Source of the DNA: Lineus longissimus
Lineage: Eukaryota; Nemertea; Pilidiophora; Heteronemertea; Lineidae
DNA: 64,000 nt
Assembly: GCF_910592395.1 (NCBI RefSeq)
Contig: NC_088323.1
Location: 16,169,501-16,233,500 of the forward strand
Direction: 5' to 3'
Part shown: piece after piece, positions 10,561-23,700 of the stretch
How positions within the stretch are numbered: the stretch's first letter is position 1
How the letters are laid out: each line of letters begins with the position of its first letter
Notes under the pieces: model-generated
Database searches by the model: none
What the model was told of the DNA's origin: nothing
The model's input: only the letters and a program-made list of their open reading frames with translations
Position numbers and translations under genes: made by a program

Positions 10561-13500
10561 TAATCAATAAGAACGTCATGGCAAACTCATTTTGATCGGG
10601 TTGAAATATATTCTGCGCATTTTTTCATTCTGAACTTTCAAATATCATTCAAAAATAAAGACCCTGGTACAGCCATTTTTAAGTTTTTCTATCAAATAAA
10701 CAATATCTGACAAGTCAAAAAATGCCTTTCTAATGTCATGAACATGACACGATGACACGAACAATGTGAGACGATTTTCCTTTCTTCATCGCCGCCATCC
10801 AATTATGCATAACCGGCGGCGATGTGTTCGCGAATTTCATATTAAGCATTAACCTGACGCAAGAGTTCATTAACCTTTTGCTGGGTTATAGGTTTTTTTC
10901 CATTTTCAGCTACAAAATCATAAATGGTTATTTAAACTGTTTTTATTTAATTGGAGTTATATACGAAGAGCTTATAATTGTTATTTTTATGGCGTTAAAC
11001 ATGATGAAAGCTAGTTCTTGATAGTTATTTCAGTCACAAATAACGTTGACGGTACAGAATATATATGATATAGGATGTTTAAGAAAAATGTTTGCATGAC
11101 ATTTATTTACCCTAGCCGATCTAGGCCTCTTTCATGAATGCATCCATATGAATACCAGTTGATAGAATAAAATCTTCAAGTGCCGATAATGTGTAAACAA
11201 ACACATGACTGTGATGTAACAATTATTGCGTATATCAAGTTTTTCTTCTGCCTTAAGTTAAAATAGTCGTCACCCAATATCGTTTGGAGAGATAATAATG
11301 TCTTATATAACTTTCAGCATTGAACTCAATATTCTGATATCATCTTCTGGTTATTAATACAACACGCCTTACAGTCTGCGATGACGATTAAGACCGTTAT
11401 TGTATTTCATTATACACCTTCATTTAATCACTGCGGTGTGCATTTTAGCGGCACAGGCTGTTAGAATACGTATATTTGAAATAATCCGACTACGCTTCTG
11501 AAATATAAGGTAAATCTAGTCCAGAAAGTAGCATTTTTTCTGCTTAGGCCAGATACAATTAAAATCCCTTCTTTCTTGTCACCACCCGCGCCAATTTGGC
11601 CGCCGCCGAAAAATATACTGTTTCATGTTTTACATTTCGCCCCTGTGACCTTTTTATGAGGTCTCACATCAGGAGACCAATGGCCCGTATTCGAACAGCA
11701 CTTTCCGCCATATGAACGTGATCTTTGTCAATATGAATATAAGAATTTCCTGTCCTACTTTTAAATGACTTTTGAAGAGACAAGTTTGGATGAGATTCGC
11801 AGTGCTTTAAAATCACTTTCCCAACGAATTCCATTTTAAATTTGTGTAACCTTTTGGAACTCCGCATCCCACAAACAAACTAATCAATTTTCACCATATT
11901 AATCAGTGCTTCATGCCTTTTATTACTATTTGATGTGCATTTGCGCATTTGCGCATCGCTCATCTATTATTAACATCCCCCTTCGGCAAGTCTGCGGATG
12001 ACAATGCGCGTTAATATAAAATAACTAGTTAGTTCCGGTATTAATGTGTGGCAGCTTTCGATTTCCATAAGATAGAGAGATGCATATAGGGAATATCTGT
12101 TCATACAATCTCTGGATGGTAGGAACAAAGCCATTTTTACGCGATTCTTGTTTGATTATAATTCTCCCGCAAACGAGCGATTTGAATCGCTGCGATCATG
12201 AGCACATAGGAATATAATCGTTCGATTGCGGGCGTCTTTCCAGGTGCCTTTGACAAGAATCGGTGATCAAAGAAGTCTGCAGTATCTTTAAAGCCTTCAG
12301 ATTTACATAATTGCAAGAAACGTGACTGATCAATATATGTTGTTAATCTAAACATTATAATCAAATATTTCTAATTGTCAGTAATCAGGTTTTCAATATC
12401 AAACTGTGTCTCTGTTTATCAAATTGGTCATGATTATCATATTCACCATTATGGGAACTAATTCTGACGAGTTTAATTAAATCGTATAGAAGAATGATAT
12501 TTAAAAATTTATCACACCTTCGAAAGCCTGAGCGCTCCTTGTGTTCTGTCCGACTTATTCGAACCTAATCACCCAAAGAAGGATATAGTCTTGACCTACC
12601 CTTAAACGTTTGATAGGGAATCTGATTCAAGACGAAAAATGTCATTTGATTCCCTTAATAAAGTAGTCCAATCTGAATTGAGCGCGATATTTTGGGGGAA
12701 AAGTAAAGCGCAAACTTATAGCCAAATCAAAAAATAACAGAGAAACCCAGATAGAACAATGGAATAGTGAGATGAATCCAAAACTACTCACCTTTTTTAA
12801 TTGTTTGACAAATTATTCCAGAGATTTTGCTGAGAGTCAGATATTCCTTATGATCCTGATTTAGGCCAAGAACGACCGCACATCCCGTTTGAAGCATTAT
12901 CTAGTTACACCTAGCATGATTTAACTGGTCCGAAGCACTGAATTAAGTCGTGATTTGTATCCTTTAAGAATGTCTTTCAAATTTTGAACATTTCTAAAGC
13001 CGAGTATAGCTTCCTTATATCTTTATGAACTGTATTTCCGTTTTTGGACGTATCCGTTTTTAGACATCCGCAATTTGCCAACAGAGCAACGAAAATAGAC
13101 CAACCCACTCATATGTCGTATGCTGTGCATCCAATGTTCCGATTTCTTAGCTAAACATTTGTAAGAACTTGTAACAATATTATCCTTTATTTCGAAATTG
13201 ACAAATTTACCCAAAGGAATGTCGCACTGGTTGCAGTTTGCCGCGCAGCGACCCTATCCCGCGTCTACCCCGCATGATCCCTTACAAAACACTGCAACCA
13301 ACAACTCAAGTCGTATTTCCAGTAATCCTCAGACTTGTAAAGCGAGACTACTAAAAGAAACCAAAAGCCAGAATCCAGCTTCTCTTTTCCTGGACTGCTT
13401 TCACTCAATACCATGTTTTGTTACGCCTACCGTTGCCGCTTTGAGCGAATGGATCGGAGACAATCCTTCGCGGACACTTTCAGAATCAATACAACCAGGC

Positions 13501-13779
13501 GACAGCGAGGGACGCGATCATTGCTAGTTCAAGTGATTTGTACCAGGAGCCGCTACTGCATGCAGGGCTTCTTGTTGCTTCGCTATTTTTGTCATCAGAT
13601 AGCAACAGGCTCCTTGTTTATATTATCGTCAATTCTAAATAAAGCGTAGCATATCGAGCTCGCTGTCGTCAGTCGGGGCTATAGTTGTTAGAGTTTCGTT
13701 GACACGCTCATCGGAAAGGTTTCGCATAGCTTCGTTGACGCAAGAACGACTGTTTGACAATTGACGATCAAACTAAAGT
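10561..13779. other. Unique sequence, no gene recognised
   Basis: About 3.2 kb without a feature that I can support. Frames of 60-109 codons occur on both strands; none is recognisable. Small GC-rich islands (10786-10830 CGCCGCC/GGCGGCG, 11583-11610) sit in AT-rich DNA. The former contains a short inverted pair around ATTATGCAT. Confidence 0.5.
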
Positions 13780-13794
13780 GGGGAGGGGGGGGGG
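13780..13794 (+). repeat. Poly-G tract
   Basis: A 15-base G tract with one A interruption, similar to those at 34212 and 51286 on the same strand. It is capable of G-quadruplex-type structure and prone to sequencing-length error. Confidence 0.8.
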
Positions 13795-13855
13795 CACAAT
13801 GGGCCGAGAGAAAAAAGGGGACAGAAAAAGTAATGTTCAAAATGTTTTAGGCAGC

Positions 13856-14050
13856 ATTACGTTTATTTACCGTTGCCGGTTAGGCCTATCGCCCCTCGTA
13901 GGGTTGTTGTTATCATGATTCGCCCTGATAACCCCTTGGTAAGACAGTAGAACAATGGGAATTTAGGCCTAGGTGCGAGCGGGCTCTGTTAAAGACAATA
14001 GACCGTATATTGGGCTAGGCCTGAATTGTTCTAACCGTGAAAAACGTAAT
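13856..14050 (-). mobile_element. Family R MITE locus 3, single-unit copy
   Basis: This is a compact 195-bp copy in the opposite orientation to locus 1. It runs from ATTACGTTTATTTACCGTTG to ACGTAAT at 14050, through TAGGCCTAGGTGCGAGCGGG, a TTAAAGACAATAGACCG segment and GGGCTAGGCCTGAATT. With only one core unit, it is a good model for the unexpanded element. The termini form an imperfect TIR bounded by ATTACGT and ACGTAAT. Confidence 0.8.
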
Positions 14051-14509
14051 GGATTCGGCCGGTTGAGTGGAGCATTTTTGGCTCTGATACAAGGCTTGCC
14101 TGGGTTTTTTCTACTGATTTACAAACTGAGCATATCCTCTCTCTCACAGACACTCCGTGGCGTCAATTCTTCATTGGCAACGCTCTCGAGTAATAATTAA
14201 CCATAATAAATGGCCGCCCACCGCTAACGAGACAGGCCCACAAAAAACATGCTTAATAAATGGATGCAGTTACTTTAAGGAATCGCCAGTCGACGCGTGG
14301 CATCATTATCATTAATGATGGTCTCATTCCTAAATGCAGTTTGCAGTGAATCGTGAGTGCAGTAAGAACAACATCGATGCACCCGGGTCGTAGCTCATGA
14401 TTCGACCTAATGTCCGGATTCAGAAGGCTGATTACAGAGAGTGGTCTATCATTTCTCTTAACCCTTCCCCCTCGGCTTAAGTCGAGTCATTGGCCACTTG
14501 TTTCAGAGC
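14051..14509. other. Unique sequence, no gene recognised
   Basis: Nothing recognisable lies between the family R copy and the minisatellite. An ATTATCATTAATGATGG palindromic stretch at 14304-14320 is the only local structure. Confidence 0.4.
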
Positions 14510-14760
14510 GGCTGGCGTACTGGTAAGCAGTCAAGCAAGGATTCCGACAACTGTTTCGACCCCCCCCCCCCCCGGCTGGCGTACTGGTAAGCAGTCAAGC
14601 AAGGATTCCGACAACTGTTTCGACCCCCCCCCCCCGGCTGGCGTACTGGTAAGCAGTCAAGCAAGGATTCCGACAACTGTTTCGACCCCCCCCGGCTGGT
14701 GTACTGGTAAGCAGTCAAGCAAGGATTCCGACAACTGTTTCGCCCCCCCCCCCCCTCCCG
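14510..14760 (+). repeat. Four-unit minisatellite with variable C-tracts
   Basis: Four units start at 14510, 14574, 14636 and 14694. Each has a 50-bp body (GGCTGG(C/T)GTACTGGTAAGC, then AAGGATTCCGACAACTGTTT) that is almost invariant, followed by a C-tract of differing length (about 8 to 14 C, the last interrupted by T). The bodies differ by one or two bases only, so length change is concentrated in the C-tracts. The opposite strand carries regularly spaced G-runs. Open frames of 90-102 codons on both strands are artefacts of the repeat. Confidence 0.9.
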
Positions 14761-15071
14761 ATTCGACTGTGCCATGGCATGGAGATACCGCGATGTAGCT
14801 GGATCGGGCAGTTTTTACGGAAACTGCTAGACCCAGATGTGCCGACACGCGCCTTGCTAAGTCTTACAGATTGTCAACTAGTGTCACCTAGTGTTACTTT
14901 GTCCTTCACAGGCTGGACGGAGTTTGAGTGCAGTGCTGCTGTCACGCTCTCAATTACTCCAAAGTGCCTCAGCAAAGACTTACGATTCACCATTAACACC
15001 TTCAATTCATGTGGTCGATAAAAGTCCCCGTCTTGCTTGACCCCCACATGCACATGGCCCCATAATTTACA
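14761..15071. other. Unique sequence, no gene recognised
   Basis: This short stretch lies between the minisatellite and the next family R copy. No supported feature. Confidence 0.4.
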
Positions 15072-15459
15072 CAACGTTTATTTGCTCTTGATAAGGCCTA
15101 TTGACCCCTACGAAAGTTGTTTTGTTGGGTCGATGTTATCAATATTTGCCCTGAGAACCTTTTGATAAGATAGTAGAACAACGGGAATTTAGGCCGAGGT
15201 GCGAGCGGGCTTTGTTTAAAGACAATAGACCGTGTATTGGGCTTGGCCTGAATTCTTTTAGCTGCGATGGGATTTTAGGCCTAGGTGCGAGCGGGCTTTG
15301 TTTAAAGACAATAGACCGTGTATTGGGCTTGGCCTGAATTCTTTTAGCTGCGATGGGATTTTAGGCCAAGGTGCGAGCCGGCTTTGTTTAAAGACAATAG
15401 TGTATTGGGATTAGCCTGAATTATTTCAACTGCGAGGTAAGGAGCAAAATATACGTAAT
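15072..15459 (-). mobile_element. Family R locus 4, about three internal units
   Basis: The element runs from AACGTTTATTTGCTCTTG at 15071 to CGTAAT at 15459. Three repeats of the TAGGCC(T/G)AGGTGCGAGCGGG core start near 15190, 15271 and 15361, joined by GAATTCTTTTAGCTGCGATG. The last unit carries a small deletion in the TTAAAGACAATAG segment. Confidence 0.8.
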
Positions 15460-16395
15460 AACGGCAAAATACATATTGTAGAAGAACTTTCAACGCTTGC
15501 GTCGTTGGACAAAATATACCCCCGTCTTTAGGGATGGTTTGCAATGCAAACGTGTACATCCATGCGATATTCTTCAACTGACGTTGAAATATGCAAGGAT
15601 TTGAAAATGCCAATTTCTGTGAAGTAGAATTAAGACACTCCACGATAAGAAAAGAAAAGGATATCTAGACAAGTCAAGACTTTCAATTGTATGACGTCAT
15701 ACTCGATTAAAGGATTCAATCATCCCACTTACTTGAAATCCTTTAAGTTCGAAATTAATTGGAAGCGCACCAATCCCTCTTAACTATGTAATTATTTGCA
15801 TACGTATCCCATCACTTCCTAAGTACGTTCGTGTCAAGTTCGAAAAGCCTTCAAACCCTCCTTTTTCTGATCATGTTTACCCGGCCAACTTAATTAGAGC
15901 CAACAGGATGTGATTAACTAGTGCACTTATTGATTTAAGCGGTAAGTACGTTGAGGACCAAGAACTTGAGTTTGAGTAAATCGGTCTCGGAAGATACAAA
16001 TGAAGTTTACTACGGAGATGTATTGACAAATCAACTGTAAGGGGCTGTTGAGTGGGATTGTTGTGTTCACTGTTGTAAAATGGCGACATCGAGGCTAAAT
16101 GTCAGCTGATGTTGCTCATGTTTGGACAGACTTGATACCCTTGACCACCTTCCTCATTTTCAATGTTGTATTCATGCGCGTCTCCGTGCCTACGCGTAGT
16201 GATATTTGAAACAGGTTTTAATCATCGTGCACAGAACTATTTTGACGCAGGTTTTCGAGAATCATTAAAGATAGACTCACGATTGTTTCGATGTGGTGAA
16301 GATGATGATGAACCTTTGCTCCTTTTTGTCAGAATATCCAAGATATTCATGAGGTAACCAATATAACTATGTTCCGCGTGGAGTGAGGCATGTTG
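15460..16395. other. Unique sequence, no gene recognised
   Basis: Short frames of 64-70 codons only (15877-16089 minus, 16163-16357 plus). No repeat or RNA gene seen. Confidence 0.5.
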
Positions 16396-16399
16396 GACA

Positions 16400-16495
16400 A
16401 GGAGGCCCACCTAGAGTCTCACGCCGACTATGGAGTTCGAATCAGGGACCTCCTGGCTGATAATGAGTGTTTAAGCCACTAGTTCACGCGGCTCT
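16400..16495 (-). repeat. tRNA-derived SINE-like relic
   Basis: Reading the minus strand, an A-box-like AACTAGTGGCTTAAACACT is followed about 35 nt later by a B-box-like GATTCGAACTCC. This spacing is typical of an RNA polymerase III type-2 promoter. Acceptor and anticodon stems do not pair, so it is a tRNA-derived SINE head or tRNA pseudogene, not a functional tRNA. Confidence 0.5.
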
Positions 16496-16499
16496 TCAT

Positions 16500-18017
16500 A
16501 ACAAAATGACCACGGATACTTGGAACTTCCCATATGTCATGCCAGTATGCGTCATTCGGCCTAAGGCGACAGGATTGTGACATCAAGTGACTTAGCCTCG
16601 TTGAGATATCAATGCACGGAAGAGAACCAGCCTCGACTTGACATTCACGATCAGATTACCAAATTTCTTTCAAAGCCGCCATCATTGTTCATTGATCAAT
16701 CTCTGTGTTGTCAGATATAGCTCTCGGCAGACGACGGCTTGGTGTAAAATGAGGAACAGGCATGCGGAACGAAATAAAGAAACTGGTTTCAATTACTTTT
16801 TGTAAAATTGAATTTAGAGACAAGATTACTTTTGGAAACAAGAAATCAATACTTGCGAAAGAAATTTATTCAATCTCACTGAGTCTGGCAGATGTTGAGT
16901 ATGGATCGGAGGTTTGCAAGAACAGAATCAACTACGTGTATAGTTGTGGCATGGGCTTGTTTTCAACCACTTTTTTGTGTCTATATTTTGTATTAAATTT
17001 CAGTGTTTTAGGTGTTTCGAACTTTGTGCACTCCAGGTTACAGCCAGGATGTATCTTCCCAAAACAGGCATCACTTTTAAAAGGTCTAGACATGACCATT
17101 GAAAAGCGGCCGAGGAGTACTTCTTGATAATTGATTTATCCTAAAGGAGATAATCTCCACATCTTCGGACGTTTCTCCAAATATCTCAAGTTGTCAAGCG
17201 TTAACGAGCTTGAAATCAAATACGTGCCTTTCCAAAACTCCATGCTACTATGAAACGAGCTTGATTAATTCCTGTAAGAATAGGACACATCTCCGAGATG
17301 GAAATGCTTCATTGTTTAGTTGGGTCAAGCTGACGATGCACACGCAGGTAACACATTTGGGAGGAAAGGGACAAGCTAATTTACACAGCAATCCATCTCA
17401 ATTTGTTTCCTTGTTAATTAAGATAAATTCAGCTTCTGAATGAAGGAGAATAAAGTTCAAATGCGACTTTAGGGTATTATAGGAGGGATGGTTGAGTTGG
17501 TGATTGATGTTGGATGAAGTGGTACTAAATAACGAGGTTTAGAGTTGCAGTATTTACGTAGTCCTTTTAGTCCAATAAAATCATTAAGTGCCCCGCAAAA
17601 CGCAGTTTGAATGGCGAATACCAGCCTTTACTGGTTTAACCCGTAGACGATTGATCATTTGTCGCGCATAGCAGCGATTACAATCACTGTTGATAATGTT
17701 TATGACAATAAGACGTGGGCCAATAAAGTAAACATTACTCGTGAGAGGTTGGAATACTTAACCATCGCTCAACGAGTCATCTGTTATCTCAAGGAGGAGA
17801 CGGGCAACACTGACGCAACGAAACGAGATCATTGAGGATTTGGCCCGTTTTTCAAAAGCTCCGTTCTCTACAGATTGCCTGATGAGAGATGATGCATCAA
17901 TTCACAACAACAGCCGCATCAATCCTCATTGCCTCCTGGAAAAAGATGATGGGTACGGCCGAACAGTGCCAAACGACCATGACTTATTTTCTATCCTGAC
18001 TGTTTTTTTTAATAGAG
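16500..18017. other. Unique sequence, no gene recognised
   Basis: The longest frame, 121 codons at 16762-17127 plus, has a hydrophobic stretch in its middle but resembles no family I know. Coding status is not supported. Confidence 0.45.
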
Positions 18018-18142
18018 TGGAACGCCGGCAGGCGACCACCCCGTTATGACGACCACTTCGGTAACACGACCACCCCGATACCAAGAACACGACCACTGGA
18101 TTGGGTGGTCCCAACGACCACATTCACTCCTCTGACCCGACC
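18018..18142 (+). repeat. Degenerate CGACCAC-rich tandem repeat
   Basis: The motif (A/C)CGACCAC recurs about seven times at spacings of 12-25 bp. The start, AATAGAGTGG, resembles the AATAGAGAGG phrase of the 952-1110 MITE, so it may be a minisatellite grown inside a related element. Confidence 0.5.
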
Positions 18143-18854
18143 AAAGGGCCTAATTGCAATTCCTAGTGGAACGATGAGAACTGAAAAGACGAATGCTGCC
18201 ATGATTTCTGTTAAGAAATTAATTGCGACAAATTTGATATGCTACACATGAAAACATTTTTAAGTACAAATATGTTTTTCACTTGTTTTTTTCTGCTCAA
18301 AATGAAGAAAGATCATCAGCCCCCAAAAAACTTTGGCTTTAAAAAATTTTCAGAATTTTTCAGAATTTTGAATTCATGATGAAAAAGTTCAACTCTGAAG
18401 GATGAAAAGATTTCTAATTCAAAATATTTTTTTACGGTTATATTCCGTTTTGGTGAGATTTTCGTTGCAGTCTGAAATCATTGTGTACTTGAGTTTGTAA
18501 AGTTCGGGTACACGGGTTTTCATAGCCAAATAAGATTCCCATGAGGGCACAACACTTTTTTTCAAAGATATTTTTGCGATTCCCTAAAAACGGCGCGAAA
18601 AACTAGCAGTGTTTAGAAGGGGTAATCAAAAAAGTGAGCAACAATTCACATTAGAAACACGATCCATCTTAATTTGCCTCGGGGAAAAAGGTGGCGAGCG
18701 GGACTAAAAGACCGGTGACTAATTGCTTCCTTGAGTAATGCCACCGTAACGCTTCTGAGATGAATGAAGCTGGCGTAAAAATGGATAAAGGGGAAGGACT
18801 AAGAACAATCTGTAGTCGACATGTGGCCCAGACAATATTGTTCGAATAATGTTC
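18143..18854. other. Unique AT-rich sequence, no gene recognised
   Basis: A short direct duplication of TTTTCAGAATTTT is present at 18348-18370. Otherwise no supported feature. Confidence 0.45.
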
Positions 18855-19165
18855 GAATATTGTCGCAGTTAAAAGAATTTAGGCCTAGTCTAATGCACGG
18901 TCTATTGGATTGAATTAGGCCCGCTCGCACCTAGGCCTGAATTCTCATTGCTCTATTATTGGCAAAGGGTTATCAGGGAAAATCTTGATGACATCAACCC
19001 CACACGAAACAGCATGGAAATGAGGATTGATAGGCCTGGGCCGGCAAGCGCAAGATTATAGTCGGATAAGGTGTGATGAGCGGGCTTAATTTAAAGACAA
19101 TAGACCGTGTATTAGGCTGGGTCCGAATTATTTTAACTGCTAGGTCAGGGGAAAATAACGTGATG
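18855..19165. mobile_element. Family R locus 5, two half-copies in opposite orientation
   Basis: The left part (18860-19055) is a plus-oriented R copy with the core CCCGCTCGCACCTAGGCC, the GTTATCAGGGAAAATCTTGA arm and GGCCGGCAAGCGCAAGATT at its right end. It is followed directly by a minus-oriented fragment (19078-19165) with GAGCGGGCTTAATTTAAAGA and ending GGGGAAAATAACGTGATGG. This is either an insertion of one R element next to another or an inversion. Confidence 0.7.
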
Positions 19166-20711
19166 GTTAATTATCTACTCGAGCTGTTAATGGAAGGTGA
19201 CAAGACGGGCGTTTGAATTACGCAATTTACAATTTACACTAAGGCTTTTTCATACGCCCATCTCCTGTCCGCTACTGTAGCATTTTATCAATCATCGGCC
19301 CACACTGAACACAAATCAGCGTGGTCAGACGTCGGTTCTGCCCACGTGAAGCTGATGCATTGAATGACAATGACGTTAGCCACGAGACTGTCGTCACATT
19401 AGTATACATATACCGTTTGATGACATATCCTCTTTTACTGGTGTAGACTTTCAGTGATGCCGTTTTACAGCATTAGAAAGTGGAACCGGGTAGTGAGGAC
19501 AATGCCATCAGTCTTTTCACGGGGAGTTGCGAGAATACAGACACTTTAAAAAGCTATTGGCCTGACAATGATGAAACTGTAGATAATCTCCAGTGAATTT
19601 GAATCCATTGAACGGATTCAACTTTCTAATGTTACTGTACTGTCATCTGTTGTCGAAAAGAAGAAGTTGTCCGTGCCTGTGTGCAATTCAAACAAATCAA
19701 AAGAGTTAGCCTATGTCGTAAAAGCATCTGCTCGGCTCAGAAAATACCAGTTGGCGAAATACCAGAATACTTAGAAAGTTGAAGGTCAGGTTGAGGCTAT
19801 ATTTTCAAACAAATGTTTCACCGTGGGGAGACTAAGCTTTGCGCAACAACGCCTGGTACAACCAATATCGGCTCCAAATTTTCACACAAACTAGTCATGG
19901 ATCCTTTTCATTCCATACTCTTATTCATATTTCATGCGATATGTTACAAATTCGCCAGATAAGTGAAATAATACATGCATAGATAAATCCAATTTTGCCA
20001 ATTGCCACGACAATGCGGAGGGAGTATCTGCCCGTAGGAAGGCCGCGGGCTGACCGGTTATAGATTTCCCAAGGGAGCCCCCGTGGTCAGCTGGACGAGC
20101 AGGAGACCAAGGTCTATTAGAAGGGCTAACAGTCAAGGAAACGTATGATGATGCGAACGCCACAAGACAGGAAAGGATGGAAAATCCGGATCTTATCCCA
20201 ACTTTTTTTTGGTGATCTTCACTATAAACCTGGCCGGGTTTGAAAGTCCATGTAAAACACATTATACATGTATTATGCAAAAACCTCGATATGATTCGCA
20301 TGATGTCTAAGTCTTATTTATTCCGTTTCTTTTGCAATCGTCATGAAATTCTCGTATTAGCATTAAGGTCAAGATCGATATCAAAAGCCAGAATGTTTAA
20401 ATTGACACTGACGTTCCATCAGCTATCCTTGCAAAGAGAAAGATGGCATAAATACAAAAACAGATGTGGAAAGCTGACCTACCTAAATAATTTGTTCCTC
20501 AGGCGGAATCATTTAACGTTTGTGTAAATCCTTATCGGATATCCCTTGTCGAAGTAAAACCTGTAACGACACGAAACGTTTGAAATGAAATGTAAGTTCT
20601 TAAATAGTGCTTTATACTCGAGAAGGACTGCAAAAGCACTTTCCATTCATTACCCAGCCAAACCTAGAAACTAATGAGAGCACATACAGTGTGACATTTT
20701 GCCTTTTCAGG
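19166..20711. other. Unique sequence, no gene recognised
   Basis: Frames of 95-126 codons (19921-20301 minus, 20240-20527 plus) overlap head to head and have no recognisable domain. Confidence 0.45.
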
Positions 20712-20714
20712 CAA

Positions 20715-20792
20715 CCGATCGGCACTGGTTGAGCCTCGAACCGTCCACCTATCACCAGTCGGGCGCTTATCGACTGGACCACCGCGCTTCCA
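20715..20792 (-). repeat. tRNA-derived SINE-like relic
   Basis: On the minus strand, GGTGGTCCAGTCGATAAGCG gives a good A box and ACGGTTCGAGGCTC a good B box, about 30 nt apart. Arms outside the boxes do not form a full cloverleaf. Probable SINE head or tRNA pseudogene. Confidence 0.55.
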
Positions 20793-20799
20793 AAATCCA

Positions 20800-23700
20800 A
20801 AGAAATCTACCTGAGAATAAATTCAAGTACATTCGTCAATATCATAAATTAAACTATTTTCAAATTGGAATTAATTTCTTGGCAACATTTGAATTTTTGG
20901 TATGATTCATTTGGGAAAATTGAAAGAGAAATGATAAATCACGTGATTGCTAATTACCACATACACTGCTGAGTTATATTATACAGATGGGGACGAGATT
21001 GGTGTGTGTATCTGTAAAAGGTGTGAAGGGGCCAATATGCCACAGGCCTGTCCGGAGGTCTGCTATAAAAATGGCGTGGCGAGCAACCTGTGGGGCAGCT
21101 ATACTGGGCATGCTTTGTTTGCCCATCTTCCCTTTGTCACTGAGAATGTTTTAAGTACGCCATTAATGCTTGAAATATTCATGCTATGAGGACATCTTCA
21201 ACGATGGCAGCTGTCTAAAGACATTAAAAATTTCATAAAACAATGAAATGATGGCAGTAAAAGATAAACCGATGTATTGGGTATTAATCAAATGCACCAA
21301 GTCCTGATTCAGTTTGAAATAATGATCACTAAAAACCAAATTGGAGGTGTTGTTTTTTTTCACTGAATGTAGATACGAAACGACACAACAACGTTCCAAA
21401 CTACTAGGTGACCCAAAACATTTCATACACTTTTGATATTAAGTAAATCCCAGACTACATGTTAAATTTTTTTCAAAATGTTGTCACATGTCGCTGAAGT
21501 CAATACTTTTGGTTTATAGTTTGATCTAATTTCTTCCAATATACTTTTGAGAGTTATTCAATATGAAAAGTGCATCATCTTTTTTGGTGACACCTAGTAG
21601 CAACTGAGAAACCGGAGGACATGCTATCCTTCCCGTTCGAAAATAGCGACAAAGGATTGGACTTGACAATCACATTTTCAGTTGGAAAGGAAAGAACGTA
21701 TGACCTGGCATTTATCTGATATCACCAGTTTCCGACTCTTTTATTTTCTCGGGCGACTCGTTTTTGCTCAATATATAATGTCACAGCATAGCGATGAAAG
21801 GGAACCTGCAAGCATCCCTGATACAAAAGTGTAGGTGTGTGATCACATCCTTCTCGTGCCTGACCAGAACTCGATTGGTGAAGTTGTTCCACCTTAAAGC
21901 TAACAGATTCCTAGCGCCTTGCCTCCATCGATGCACCGTATGGCCATGTGGGCAGACTCCCGATCGGTGTCTGCTATACCAAAACGTATTCGGAACTTTT
22001 ATGAAGAGATACGTACGAATGAAGAAGTATGAAAATGTACTTTATAGACGACTTTTTTCCCTCAATTCTTCGTGGAACTAGATAAAATGTATGGAAGGTG
22101 ATCTATGAGAGTCACTTATGTATGTAGCGCATGACTTGGCGACACCACACACCTCAGGCAGTTCTTACGTCCTCCTTTGAAGGATTTGCAAAACCTTACC
22201 ATCCATCATCACACACAGTACGCAAAATGTCACTATGATTGCAGCAGCGAGTAGTATTCGCCAAAGAAGGAAGACATGGACTCTTTACGTCTACACGTTC
22301 TTACAACGTTTCTTGCTTCCCAATAACCATGATCAATGTTTGCGTCCATGGGCGGATACAGCGGGAATCTATACGGTTATTGGGGGTCGTTGCGGGTCGA
22401 GTATTCTCTTAAAGGGACAATATGGGCGTGGGATCAATGTGGCCAGCATCCTCCCTATACAACTATACAAAGCAAAAAACTCTACGAATCTTCCCAGAAA
22501 AAGATATTTCCCCTGCGGATAAAACAGGTAATCGCTCGGCATGACGTTAATCGCATGTCGCAGTTCAAAATGAGAGTCTCATGTGATCAGGATTGCCGAT
22601 CGCAACGACAGAAATCAGCGCCAAAGACCCAAACAAAGTAACCGACACATGGAGCTGTTTTCACGCATTCGTCCCCAACATTAGACAAACTGCTCAAAGA
22701 AACCAAATGAAAATCCAATACAAAACGACAGGACCAGTTCCTCAAGAAACTGTTGACAAATCTACAAACAGGTGACACCAATCCGAATCGATCGATACAA
22801 CTCCGAAAAATCAGGGGCTGAATTACGCACGTGATTTTGGTATGACGTCACTTCGTGCGTCATCGATTTCCCAGGCTAGCTCGCTCGCTACTCAGCCCGA
22901 TAATAACTCTCACTGAGGCGGTTATCGACTGTTTAAAGTTAGCCGCCATGGGCAGTGGGATCCTCAGGAGACGGTCTGGTGGTGTTGGATAGACGATATT
23001 TTGTTGATACTGAATTTGATTGCGAGAGATAATGACAAATGGTATCTATGGACACTCATCAGGTACATTTTCAGAAACCATATCATTATTATATCATTTT
23101 GCTCTTTACTACCTCGCAATTAGACGAATTCATGCGGAAAAGACATTGACAACTTGCGCCGACAGAGTCTCTCAAAATCGAGCTACAATAAGAGTAACCT
23201 GCTTCCGACAGCATATACTTGCCATCCCACTACCTTGCTAGATTTTGGCAATCTTTTGTCAAGCCATCTTGTTTAACTCGACCCGCAGGACACTACCACG
23301 CCATCATCTTGCCAACGGGTCTTTGAATATAACCATTAGCCATTTGACCTCTTTCTTTAAAAATGCTCTTCCATCAAGTCGTATTTTGAGAAATGTGTCG
23401 TCTTCTAAAGATACAAGACAAAAGCTACAATTTTAGCGTCAAGGTCACCAAATAGCGCATGCGGAATATAGTGCCTTCCCACATGTTAATGGAAAACAAT
23501 TATTTGTCGTTTGTTAATACTGTGTGGGGAGTCAAAGAAAATATTCCCTCCTTGTTCTACAGGAATGTTACTTTGATTCTAACGGGAAATGAATTACACT
23601 TTTTTACATACAAGGAAGCATTCTGCTACAAAGGCACTAAATGTCAAGATAAACAGAATGGATAGATTTTATCATCTTACGTGAGTTCAAAGACAAAGGT

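Noticed and set aside
14490-14798. Repeat-containing frames of 90-102 codons on both strands
   Set aside because: They follow the minisatellite. Both strands being open is explained by the repeat, and the proline/glycine runs are C-tract translations whose frame would change with tract length.
20947-21189. Cysteine-rich 80-codon frame as a secreted peptide
   Set aside because: No signal peptide at the start, irregular cysteine spacing, no family recognised and no splice or promoter evidence.
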